Source of the DNA: UMGS946 sp048421225
GTDB lineage: Bacteria > Bacillota > Clostridia > Christensenellales > CAG-138
Direction of reading: 5' to 3'
Length of the DNA: 7,468 bases
Assembly (NCBI GenBank): GCA_048421225.1
Contig: DBFNRV010000002.1
Span: 1-7,468, forward strand
In this document: one piece after another, positions 1 to 5,294 of the stretch
How the letters are laid out: each line of letters begins with the position of its first letter
Position numbering within the stretch: position 1 is the first letter of the stretch
Translations under genes and position numbers: made by a program
The notes under the pieces: model-generated
Seen by the model: only the letters and a program-made list of their open reading frames with translations
Databases searched by the model: none
Told to the model about the DNA's origin: nothing

Positions 1-12
1 TTCATAGTCTTA

Positions 13-21
13 TGTTATAAT
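13..21 (+). promoter_or_regulatory. Extended -10 promoter element for the 57-806 gene
   Basis: The bases read TGTTATAAT, a perfect TGnTATAAT extended -10. Transcription would start near base 28, giving a leader of roughly 28 bases before the ATG at 57. Any -35 element would lie before the window, but extended -10 promoters often do without a good one. Promoter strength and sigma factor are inferred from the vegetative consensus only. Confidence 0.6.
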
Positions 22-46
22 TGGTATGAAACGGCTAGAAGCACTT

Positions 47-51
47 GGAGG
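47..51 (+). promoter_or_regulatory. Ribosome binding site that fixes the start at 57
   Basis: GGAGG lies 5 bases before ATG 57. An in-frame TTG at 45 overlaps this site and so cannot be the start it serves; the ATG also begins a clean signal peptide (MKKRSV...). Confidence 0.8.
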
Positions 52-56
52 AATCT

Positions 57-806
57 ATGAAGAAGCGATCTGTAATATCTATTTTTCTGTGCGTAATGAT
101 GCTTATATTAATACTGCCTGCGTCAAATGCTGTAAGTACGGACGAACCGGTTGTGACACAGCGCCTAGATACGGGCGAAATGGTTGTCAGAATACAGCTT
201 CGTTTAAGGGAACTGGGATATTTTATGTTTAAGCCTACAGGAAGCTTTCAAAGCCTTACGGTAAATTCAGTAATTGCATTTCAGCAAAAGCAGACCGACG
301 AAAACGGTGCGCCGATAATCGCGGATGGAAGCGTAGGGCCTCAGAGCAGAAGCATCCTATTTTCCAATAGGACCGTCCGAATGGATATACTTACAGACAT
401 TCCTTTTGGACAGCTTTCAGCCACCATGGCGGCGACAGGCGAACTAATTAACTGGGAAACGGTGAAGTCCCAACTTGAGGCCGGTCAAACATATACCATT
501 ACAGACTGTTACAGCGGCACTCAGTTTAGCATGACATTTGTCGATGGAGAAAACCACGCGGAGATGAGGTGCGCTGCCATGGAAGACGAGGCGGCATACA
601 AGGAGCTGTTTGGAGGGGAATATAATTATTCAAAAAGGCCTGTGCTCATAACGCTAAATGGAAAAAATGTCGCCGCTTCCTTACAGGGGATGCCCCATGG
701 AACGGACAGCCATTCATGCATGTATTTCGACGGTTCGTTATCGCATGTGGGTACTCTGTCGGATATTGAGCAGTTAAATCAGGTTCATAAGGCTGCCGGC
801 CGCTGA
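57..806 (+). CDS. Secreted peptidoglycan-binding-domain protein with C-terminal His/Cys domain
   Basis: The 249-residue protein starts with a signal peptide (about residues 1-25: basic MKKR, a hydrophobic core, cleavage probably after PASNA). Residues 35-103 match the PG_binding_1 fold: VRIQLRLRELGYF, then GSFQSLTVNSVIAFQQKQ, then DGSVGPQSRSILF, the usual three-helix wall-binding repeat. The remainder (about 115-249) resembles a C-terminal domain I recall from clostridial peptidoglycan-binding proteins, where a PHG motif is followed by HxCxHF. Here it reads MPHG (212-215), then HSCMYF (219-224), so the last histidine of that motif is tyrosine and the intervening loop is short. That pattern suggests a metal site or a catalytic cysteine, but no activity is established. 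The protein should act outside the membrane at the wall. It has its own promoter and terminator, so it is probably monocistronic. The wall-binding domain is secure; the C-terminal role is not. Confidence 0.85.
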   Translation: MKKRSVISIFLCVMMLILILPASNAVSTDEPVVTQRLDTGEMVVRIQLRLRELGYFMFKPTGSFQSLTVNSVIAFQQKQTDENGAPIIADGSVGPQSRSILFSNRTVRMDILTDIPFGQLSATMAATGELINWETVKSQLEAGQTYTITDCYSGTQFSMTFVDGENHAEMRCAAMEDEAAYKELFGGEYNYSKRPVLITLNGKNVAASLQGMPHGTDSHSCMYFDGSLSHVGTLSDIEQLNQVHKAAGR

Positions 807-854
807 GAATTTATATCGTCTGACAAACTGTAAAGTTTCGATTTTATAAAATTT

Positions 855-889
855 GGCGCATGGGCGGATGAATCATGCGCCATTATTTT
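855..889 (+). terminator. Probable intrinsic terminator after the 57-806 gene
   Basis: GGCGCATG (855-862) pairs perfectly with CATGCGCC (874-881) around an 11-base loop, followed by the T-rich ATTATTTT. The T tract is interrupted by one A, and an A/T-rich stretch lies upstream of the stem. The position, about 50 bases after the stop codon, fits the end of a single-gene transcript. Confidence 0.6.
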
Positions 890-983
890 CAATTCATAGA
901 GCGGAGGCCTGAAGGCTATATAACCTGGCAGGCGCAAAAGTAAATTTAGCCGATTGGATATTGGGTACATCTTTGCCGAATTT

Positions 984-1187
984 TGACGATTTGGTGACAT
1001 AAGTGTTGACATATTGACACCGATGTATTAGTATTAAATTATGTAATTAAACAGTTCTGACATAAGGATATTGTATTGAAAGGAGGCGTTAACAAGCAAC
1101 GGAGTGACAGCCTATGGTCATGTTATTTAGTTTTTCTTTTTGTTGAAAAGGTAAACCAATGCGTGCTCAAAGAACTGATGTATGACA
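984..1187 (+). repeat. Cluster of same-orientation TGACA motifs upstream of the 1337 gene
   Basis: TGACA occurs at 995-999, 1007-1011, 1015-1019, 1058-1062, 1105-1109 and 1183-1187, with a near copy TGACG at 984-988 and an outlying copy at 821-825. All face the same way. The 9-mer TGACATAAG is repeated exactly at 995-1003 and 1058-1066. Two copies are embedded in TTGACA hexamers that could serve as -35 elements. On the other strand the motif reads TGTCA, close to the TGTC(G/A)A core of Spo0A boxes. Whether it is an operator array or just repeated -35 elements cannot be told from the sequence. Confidence 0.35.
1006..1034 (+). promoter_or_regulatory. Candidate promoter for the 1337 gene
   Basis: A perfect -35 TTGACA (1006-1011) is followed after 17 bases by TAGTAT (1029-1034), a 4/6 match to the -10 consensus. 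A second TTGACA sits at 1014-1019 without an equally well-spaced -10. If used, transcription would begin near 1041 and the mRNA would have an untranslated leader of about 295 bases. Confidence 0.4.
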
Positions 1188-1336
1188 GATTGAACCGTGC
1201 TATATATGGTAAATGAGCTTATAGTATTATTAATACACTAATAAAGACTGGCACGGCTGTCCCGAGTATGGCTTTCCCGTTCACAAAGAGCGGTGTTAGT
1301 AAATCTATACCATTTTAAGGAGGACAACAGGAAGAA
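1041..1336 (+). other. Long leader region with a long-range stem and an orphan Shine-Dalgarno
   Basis: No convincing gene lies here. CCGTGCTA (1195-1202) can pair with TGGCACGG (1249-1256), one pair being G-U. It is flanked by GACAG (1184-1188) pairing with CTGTC (1257-1261) across a 6-base bulge; inside, GTATT (1224-1228) pairs with AATAC (1232-1236). AAAGGAGG at 1079-1086 has no start codon at a usable distance. Two tiny reading frames are possible: 1114-1146 (10 residues, behind GGAG 1101-1104) and 1159-1185 (8 residues, behind AAAGG). The layout suggests a regulatory leader, but it matches no riboswitch class I could recognise. Confidence 0.35.
1317..1323 (+). promoter_or_regulatory. Ribosome binding site of the 1337 gene, long spacing
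   Basis: AAGGAGG ends 13 bases before ATG 1337, longer than usual. No ATG, GTG or TTG lies nearer in frame, and the protein begins with a proper signal peptide, so the start is kept. A weaker GGAAG is closer (1330-1334). Confidence 0.65.
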
Positions 1337-3106
1337 ATGAAGCAAGAGAACAGAAAAGCGACAGGCACGCGGCTTAAAAGGCTGATTGCCGTCATCGCAG
1401 TCATCGCAATGATGACAACCTGTATACCCGCTATAGCCGCTAATAATAACCGGCCCAGCGAGATAATTGGAACAAATATTTCGGGTTTTTCTACCACCGA
1501 CCTTTATGACAACGCTTATGACGGCTCCATCTTCGGCGAATATGATCTTACGATCATGAACTACTGGGCGACATGGTGCGGTCCGTGTCTTATAGAGCTT
1601 CCCCATATTCAGGAAATCTATGAGAATTACTCCGGCCTGGGCGTAAACGTAATGGGCATCCTCTGCCAGTCGGGTTCTAGCACGGTTAGCTCCGCGAGGC
1701 AGGTAGCGGAACAGTATGGCCTTACATATCCTACCCTTATTGAGGATTCGGTACTTCGGACTATAACCGACCAGTGCATGTACATACCCGATACCTTTAT
1801 CGTAGACAGCCAAGGCAATGTTTTAGACTGGGTGGAAGGTTCAATGTCATATGAGGAGTTTGAAGCGCTCATTGACACCTGGATGACCGAGATTGTAGAG
1901 TACAACGTTGATATTTTCGGCGGAGATGAAATTGTAATCCAGGGTAACATACCTGAACCCGCCGATAATTATTTTATAACTAGTTCAGCACGCTTTGAAA
2001 TCACCCTGCCATGGGGAGCGGATCCTTCCGCAAGCTACTTGGTTAACGACGGAAACGCAATAGCTTTCTCAGAGCTGAATACAGAAGGCGGAAACTACCT
2101 CTATGACCTCACCGTTAGTTCGTATAGCAACCTTATAGAGATTTATGTAGGTCAAGATCCGGAATCTGGAACCCCCGAGTCATCGTACAGGTTCTTCCAG
2201 GATGAGGAAGCCGCGGACGCTTTCTGCTCAGAGCATTCGGCGGATTGGGATTATGCAAATCTCTACAATGGTTTCTATAACCTGCGTGAATACAATGCTG
2301 TCCGCGACTTCCTGGCGATAACGGACGATAGCGGCGTATTCAATGCCGAGAAGCTGGGCGAAGGCGTGGATCTTGCGGATCCCGAAACCTGGCCCGGAGT
2401 TACGTGGACCCAGGACGGACATCTGTCCGAGTTCACGGCGGAGGGGAAAGGCCTTGTAGGCGAATTTGACATGGGCGTTTGCTCCATGCTCAACACTGTA
2501 AACCTTAGCGGAAATCCTGGAATCGGCACGATAGCGCTTCAGGGATGCTACAGCCTTGAGTATCTTTATCTTAGCGGCTGTGAAATCACTCAATTCGATG
2601 CTAGCGGTTTGAACGAGCTGAATGTGCTTGACCTTTCTGATAACCCGCTCGTAGCGTTTATGGCTAATTCAGTGGAGGTAAACGCCGCGGATGGCGGAAC
2701 GTTCGACGCTGTGTGCGAGGACGCGGGAATCACGCTTACGGCGCTTGCCAACGATGGGATGCGCTTTGACGGCTGGTATGACGTTGAAACCGGAGAAGTC
2801 CTTTCAGAGGAACTGACCTTTGTTATGACAGAAGGTGTGTATACGGTTGAAGCCCGTTTCTCAGAGGAACAGGTTGACCCCACACCAACGCCGGATCCTG
2901 TAGATCCTACCCCGACGCCGGATCCCGATGTTACGCCAGGGCCCGATGATCCGACGCCCAGTCCAGCCCCCGTAGAGCCGACGCCAAGCCCTGCGCCCTC
3001 GGATCCGCCGAAGGCAGGCTCGGCAACCCTTATAGGGCTTGGTATTGCCGCGCTTCTCTCAGCGGGCGGCATTGGAATCGGCTATTCGCGCAAAAAGCGC
3101 AGATAA
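1337..3106 (+). CDS. Surface-anchored TlpA/thioredoxin-like protein with LRR-like and InlB B-repeat-like modules
   Basis: The 589-residue protein has an N-terminal signal peptide (basic start, hydrophobic 16-35, cleavage near AIA). A TlpA/redoxin domain (about 40-185) follows, with WATWCGPC (active cysteines C81 and C84) and the cis-proline loop YIPDTF (P151). Residues 190-370 are not recognised. Residues about 375-440 are leucine-rich-repeat-like (LNTVNLSGN, LEYLYLSGC, LNVLDLSDNP). Residues about 445-508 resemble a divergent InlB B-repeat (GGTF ... FDGWYD ... YTVEARF). Then come a Pro/Thr/Asp stalk (514-557) and a tail PPKAG, a hydrophobic segment and RKKRR, which looks like a cell-wall sorting signal or membrane anchor. 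TlpA-family proteins are extracytoplasmic thiol-disulfide oxidoreductases. The extra cysteines C110, C147, C297, C382, C404, C415 and C460 are unusual for a Gram-positive surface protein. The trio starting at 3386 probably works with it. Redox direction is unknown. Confidence 0.85.
   Translation: MKQENRKATGTRLKRLIAVIAVIAMMTTCIPAIAANNNRPSEIIGTNISGFSTTDLYDNAYDGSIFGEYDLTIMNYWATWCGPCLIELPHIQEIYENYSGLGVNVMGILCQSGSSTVSSARQVAEQYGLTYPTLIEDSVLRTITDQCMYIPDTFIVDSQGNVLDWVEGSMSYEEFEALIDTWMTEIVEYNVDIFGGDEIVIQGNIPEPADNYFITSSARFEITLPWGADPSASYLVNDGNAIAFSELNTEGGNYLYDLTVSSYSNLIEIYVGQDPESGTPESSYRFFQDEEAADAFCSEHSADWDYANLYNGFYNLREYNAVRDFLAITDDSGVFNAEKLGEGVDLADPETWPGVTWTQDGHLSEFTAEGKGLVGEFDMGVCSMLNTVNLSGNPGIGTIALQGCYSLEYLYLSGCEITQFDASGLNELNVLDLSDNPLVAFMANSVEVNAADGGTFDAVCEDAGITLTALANDGMRFDGWYDVETGEVLSEELTFVMTEGVYTVEARFSEEQVDPTPTPDPVDPTPTPDPDVTPGPDDPTPSPAPVEPTPSPAPSDPPKAGSATLIGLGIAALLSAGGIGIGYSRKKRR
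2876..3007 (+). repeat. Pro/Thr/Asp-rich stalk-coding imperfect repeat
   Basis: This stretch encodes residues 514-557 of the surface thioredoxin, alternating DPTPTPDP-, PTPSPAPVE- and PTPSPAPSD-type units. The DNA repeats are imperfect (recurring ACGCCGGATCC-like units). Such low-complexity segments span the wall between an anchor and the exposed domains. Confidence 0.7.
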
Positions 3107-3107
3107 C

Positions 3108-3143
3108 AATCGGCTTTTATAATAACCTTGTATAAAACCGATT
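3108..3143 (+). other. A/T-rich hairpin directly after the 1337-3106 gene
   Basis: AATCGG (3108-3113) plus TTTTATA (3115-3121) pairs with TATAAAA (3131-3137) plus CCGATT (3138-3143). This gives 13 pairs with one bulged C at 3114 and a 9-base loop. It begins 2 bases after the stop codon. There is no T tract after it, so it is not a classical terminator; it could protect the 3' end of the mRNA or pause polymerase. Confidence 0.5.
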
Positions 3144-3158
3144 AACTTACATCAGATG

Positions 3159-3198
3159 CGCTGTCCAGCGTTGAAACGACATTCAGCGCTGGACAGCG
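3159..3198 (+). repeat. 17-bp inverted repeat forming a very stable hairpin
   Basis: Bases 3159-3175 pair with 3182-3198 over 17 positions, sixteen Watson-Crick and one G-U, around a 6-base loop (ACGACA). CATCAGA (3150-3156) can pair with TCTGATG (3215-3221), enclosing the hairpin in an outer stem. No T run follows on either strand, so intrinsic termination is unlikely. It may be an mRNA processing or stability element, or a palindromic repeat unit. It separates the surface thioredoxin gene from the 3386 operon. Confidence 0.6.
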
Positions 3199-3385
3199 GA
3201 ATATGGTTAATCTCTCTGATGCCGGTTACAACGCAGGGCAGGATCAAACCATTGCTTATAGGCCGGTATTAAGGGTAAGGCGCCGCGACGGCTTTCCTAA
3301 TTAAAGGTTACGGAAGAAGCTGGCGCGAACAGCCTTGTAACAGCGCAATTTTATGGCGCTGAAATAAAACTTTTGAGGTGTGCTC
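3199..3385 (+). other. Remainder of the gap before the 3386 gene
   Basis: No gene and no promoter good enough to call are seen here. One small hairpin, CAGCGC (3341-3346) with GCGCTG (3356-3361), stands 13 bases before the ribosome binding site of the lipoprotein gene. The three-gene unit may be read through from the 1337 transcript or have a weak promoter of its own. Confidence 0.4.
3375..3380 (+). promoter_or_regulatory. Ribosome binding site that fixes the start at 3386
   Basis: GAGGTG lies with its GAGG core 7 bases before ATG 3386. An in-frame GTG at 3380 overlaps this site and is therefore not the likely start. Confidence 0.75.
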
Positions 3386-4126
3386 ATGAAAAAGTTTAAA
3401 ACATTAATAGCTCTGATTTTGGTTCTCTCCCTCGTTATAGCCGCCGGATGCAAGAGCGATCCATCATCAACCGACCCCACTCCGGGCGCTACGACCCCGT
3501 CGGGAACGGATGGCTTGGACGCGCCAGAAGAATCGGCTACACCGGACGACGCTCAGGCTACACCATCGCCCGCGCCGGATAATACGACCGGTCCGAGCAA
3601 TGGCGGTACGGATGCAAGTCCTACATCGGGCGGCTCAACACCCACGGCGACGCCAAACACTACGACAAAGCCAACTTCGGAGCCTACGCCCGACAGCGAG
3701 CCGGATATAGCCGCGTTTAAGACGAACGACCTGAATGGTAATACCTATACTAACAGCATGTTTGCCAGGTCGGGACTTACCATGATAAACGTTTGGGCTA
3801 CCTGGTGCAACCCATGTATTCAGGAATTGCCCGACTTACAGCGGGTCAGCGACAAGTACTCCGGCCGGATGCAGCTGTTTGGCGCGCTTTTTGATTCCTC
3901 AACCTCCGGAGCTTGCGAATCGGCGCTGACGATATTAGAAGGATTAAATATCAGCTATCCGGTTCTTAAATGTAACTCGCAGCTTAAAAAGGCTATGTTG
4001 GATCCTTATGGTATCGATAAAATGCCGACAACGCTGTTTATTGATTCAAACGGAAATGTAGTTGATGTTGTTTCGGGTTCCCATTCGTTTTCAGAATGGT
4101 GTTCAATAATTGACCGCCTGCTATAA
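3386..4126 (+). CDS. TlpA-like thiol-disulfide oxidoreductase lipoprotein
   Basis: The 246-residue protein begins with a lipoprotein signal: MKKF, a hydrophobic core, then VIAAGC with C22 as the lipidated cysteine (A at -3 is acceptable though not the commonest). Residues 23-108 are a long Ser/Thr/Pro/Gly linker. The TlpA/redoxin domain covers about 109-246, with WATWCNPC (C141 and C144), a cis-proline in KMPTTLF (P214) and FIDSNGNVV as the usual strand after it. Extra cysteines are C177, C196 and C239. It should sit on the outer face of the membrane and exchange thiols and disulfides with exported proteins. Its stop codon lies inside the ribosome binding site of the CXXC gene 12 bases downstream, so the two are co-transcribed. 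The residues between the active cysteines are Asn-Pro, compared with Gly-Pro in the surface paralogue, which may shift redox potential. Substrate and direction are not shown by the sequence. Confidence 0.9.
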   Translation: MKKFKTLIALILVLSLVIAAGCKSDPSSTDPTPGATTPSGTDGLDAPEESATPDDAQATPSPAPDNTTGPSNGGTDASPTSGGSTPTATPNTTTKPTSEPTPDSEPDIAAFKTNDLNGNTYTNSMFARSGLTMINVWATWCNPCIQELPDLQRVSDKYSGRMQLFGALFDSSTSGACESALTILEGLNISYPVLKCNSQLKKAMLDPYGIDKMPTTLFIDSNGNVVDVVSGSHSFSEWCSIIDRLL

Positions 4127-4138
4127 GGAGGTTTAACC

Positions 4139-4294
4139 ATGCAAAACGCCAAGAAGAAAGGACGTTACTGGATCCCGATTACGATTTTTGCGGTTGGCAT
4201 TGCATTTGTGGTGCTGGGCATATACCGTAATGAAGTGAGCGTAGTGCTTGCAAAGGCGGTTGCCATATGTCAGGAGTGTATAGGAATTGGATAA
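4139..4294 (+). CDS. Small single-span CXXC protein, CD1871A-like
   Basis: This 51-residue gene is easy to miss by length cut-offs. It has an ideal AAGGAGG (4125-4131) 7 bases before ATG 4139. The protein has a basic N-terminus (KKKGR, probably cytoplasmic), one membrane helix (about 11-29) and an outward C-terminus ending in ICQECIGIG, with the pair C44/C47. From memory this matches the family named CD1871A family CXXC motif-containing protein, found in Clostridia, whose members end similarly and often neighbour 4Fe-4S membrane proteins. Its last 8 bases overlap the start of the iron-sulfur gene, so translation is probably coupled. I infer that its CXXC passes electrons or disulfides between the iron-sulfur protein and the TlpA-like lipoprotein; no biochemical role is known to me. 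Confidence 0.85.
   Translation: MQNAKKKGRYWIPITIFAVGIAFVVLGIYRNEVSVVLAKAVAICQECIGIG
4272..4276 (+). promoter_or_regulatory. Ribosome binding site for the TTG start at 4287
   Basis: AGGAG lies inside the CXXC gene 10 bases before TTG 4287. No in-frame ATG or GTG occurs near the start of the iron-sulfur protein, and the residues after TTG (MDKLKKNVRKR) fit a basic cytoplasmic N-terminus, so the TTG is favoured. Confidence 0.6.
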
Positions 4295-5243
4295 GCTAAA
4301 GAAGAACGTAAGAAAGCGCACTGAGAGGATAAGGCTGCTCGTACAGACCCTGTTCTTTATAGTAACCAACAGCTTTGCCATTGGCTACATTAAGGGAGGA
4401 ATTTATCAGGGAAAGCTGAAGCAGCTATGCGTGCCTGGACTTAACTGCTATTCATGCCCTGGCGCGGTTGGCTCCTGCCCTATCGGTGCTTTGCAGTCCG
4501 TGCTGAACAAAAGAAACTTTTCAATCAGCGAAACTACGGGAGAGTTGGTCATGACGCCCACATACTATGTTTCGTTTTACATAATTGGTTTTTTAATGAT
4601 GTTCGGCGCGGTATTTGGCAGGTTTATCTGCGGCTTCCTTTGTCCTTTCGGGCTTGTACAGGATTTGCTTCATAAGATTGCTCTGCCAAAAAAACTCAAG
4701 ATACGAACCTTTAAGGGCGATAAACAGTTAAGGTATCTTAAATATGTGGTGCTTGGGGTGTTGGTTATAGGACTGCCCATATTTGCATCGGCTGATCCAT
4801 ATTTTTGCAAGTATATATGTCCCTCGGGTACCCTTTTAGGCGGAATACCCCTCCTTTCACTAAACGAAGGACTAAGGGAGAGCGCAGGCCTCCTGACGGC
4901 GTTCAAGATTTCAATATTGGTTGTTGTAATACTTGCGTCAATTATGATCTATCGGCCGTTTTGCAAATACCTGTGTCCGCTTGGAGCCATGTACTCGATT
5001 TTCAACCCCTTCTCGCTCTATCGTTATTACGTTGACGAAAAACTATGCAATAACTGCGGGGCATGTACAAGGGCGTGTAGAATGGGCATTGATATTAGAA
5101 AAACGCCAAACAATCTGGAGTGCATTAGATGTGGCGACTGCAAGGCCGCCTGTCCGCAGCACGCCGTATGTTCCGGCTTTAGGCGAAAGCCTGAAAGCAA
5201 AGAGACGGAAGAGGGACCGGTATCGACCAATATTAACTCCTGA
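4287..5243 (+). CDS. NapH/YccM-like polytopic 4Fe-4S membrane protein
   Basis: The 318-residue protein has about four membrane helices (17-36, 93-114, 152-169, 203-222). Cysteines lie in order: C48/C54/C57/C64 in the first outer loop; CGFLCP (C115, C119) at the inner end of helix 2; CKYICP (C174, C178) in the second outer loop; CKYLCP (C226, C230) at the inner end of helix 4. A C-terminal di-cluster ferredoxin domain follows, with CxxCxxCxxxC at 254-264 and again at 279-289. Basic segments (1-16, 134-152) place the N-terminus, middle loop and ferredoxin domain in the cytoplasm. Paired CxxxCP motifs are typical of the NapH/MauN/NosR-C group of membrane electron-transfer proteins. Translation starts at TTG 4287, overlapping the CXXC gene by 8 bases. 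Lying with two thiol-redox proteins, it probably moves electrons outward across the membrane; donor and acceptor are inferred. Confidence 0.9.
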   Translation: MDKLKKNVRKRTERIRLLVQTLFFIVTNSFAIGYIKGGIYQGKLKQLCVPGLNCYSCPGAVGSCPIGALQSVLNKRNFSISETTGELVMTPTYYVSFYIIGFLMMFGAVFGRFICGFLCPFGLVQDLLHKIALPKKLKIRTFKGDKQLRYLKYVVLGVLVIGLPIFASADPYFCKYICPSGTLLGGIPLLSLNEGLRESAGLLTAFKISILVVVILASIMIYRPFCKYLCPLGAMYSIFNPFSLYRYYVDEKLCNNCGACTRACRMGIDIRKTPNNLECIRCGDCKAACPQHAVCSGFRRKPESKETEEGPVSTNINS

Positions 5244-5265
5244 TTAGAAGCTATATAACTATGGC

Positions 5266-5271
5266 TATAAT
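5266..5271 (+). promoter_or_regulatory. Candidate -10 element before the 5295 gene
   Basis: A perfect TATAAT lies 24 bases before ATG 5295. The best-spaced -35 (ATTAGA at 5243-5248, 17-base spacer) matches only 3 of 6 positions, so it may be a weak internal promoter. No terminator separates this gene from the iron-sulfur gene, so read-through from the trio is also possible. Confidence 0.35.
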
Positions 5272-5294
5272 TAAATTTGAAAGAGGTAAGGAAA

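Noticed and set aside
26..232. Plus-strand 68-codon reading frame overlapping the first gene
   Set aside because: It is an out-of-frame shadow of the 57-806 gene, with no ribosome binding site and no sensible composition.
690..728. Resemblance of PHGT...SHSC to the L,D-transpeptidase (YkuD) active-site motif
   Set aside because: The YkuD motif needs a longer spacing between HG and SHGC and a following arginine/asparagine pattern, and the rest of the domain does not look like YkuD.
815..826. 12-mer ATCGTCTGACAA shared with 7402-7413
   Set aside because: In about 7.5 kb one or two exact 12-mer matches are expected by chance, so this match alone is not evidence of a repeat or attachment site.
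785..1012. Minus-strand 75-codon reading frame
   Set aside because: It has no ribosome binding site before its start, no recognisable protein features, overlaps the end of the peptidoglycan-binding gene and runs through its terminator.
2590..3072. Minus-strand 160-codon frame rich in Gly, Val and Ser
   Set aside because: Its composition is the antisense image of the Pro/Thr stalk and the other domains of the surface thioredoxin; there is no independent evidence of a gene.
3225..3300. Possible riboswitch before the lipoprotein gene (GGGCAGGATCAAACC and GGCCGG segments)
   Set aside because: It looks faintly like c-di-GMP-I elements, but the conserved core segments and their order are absent.
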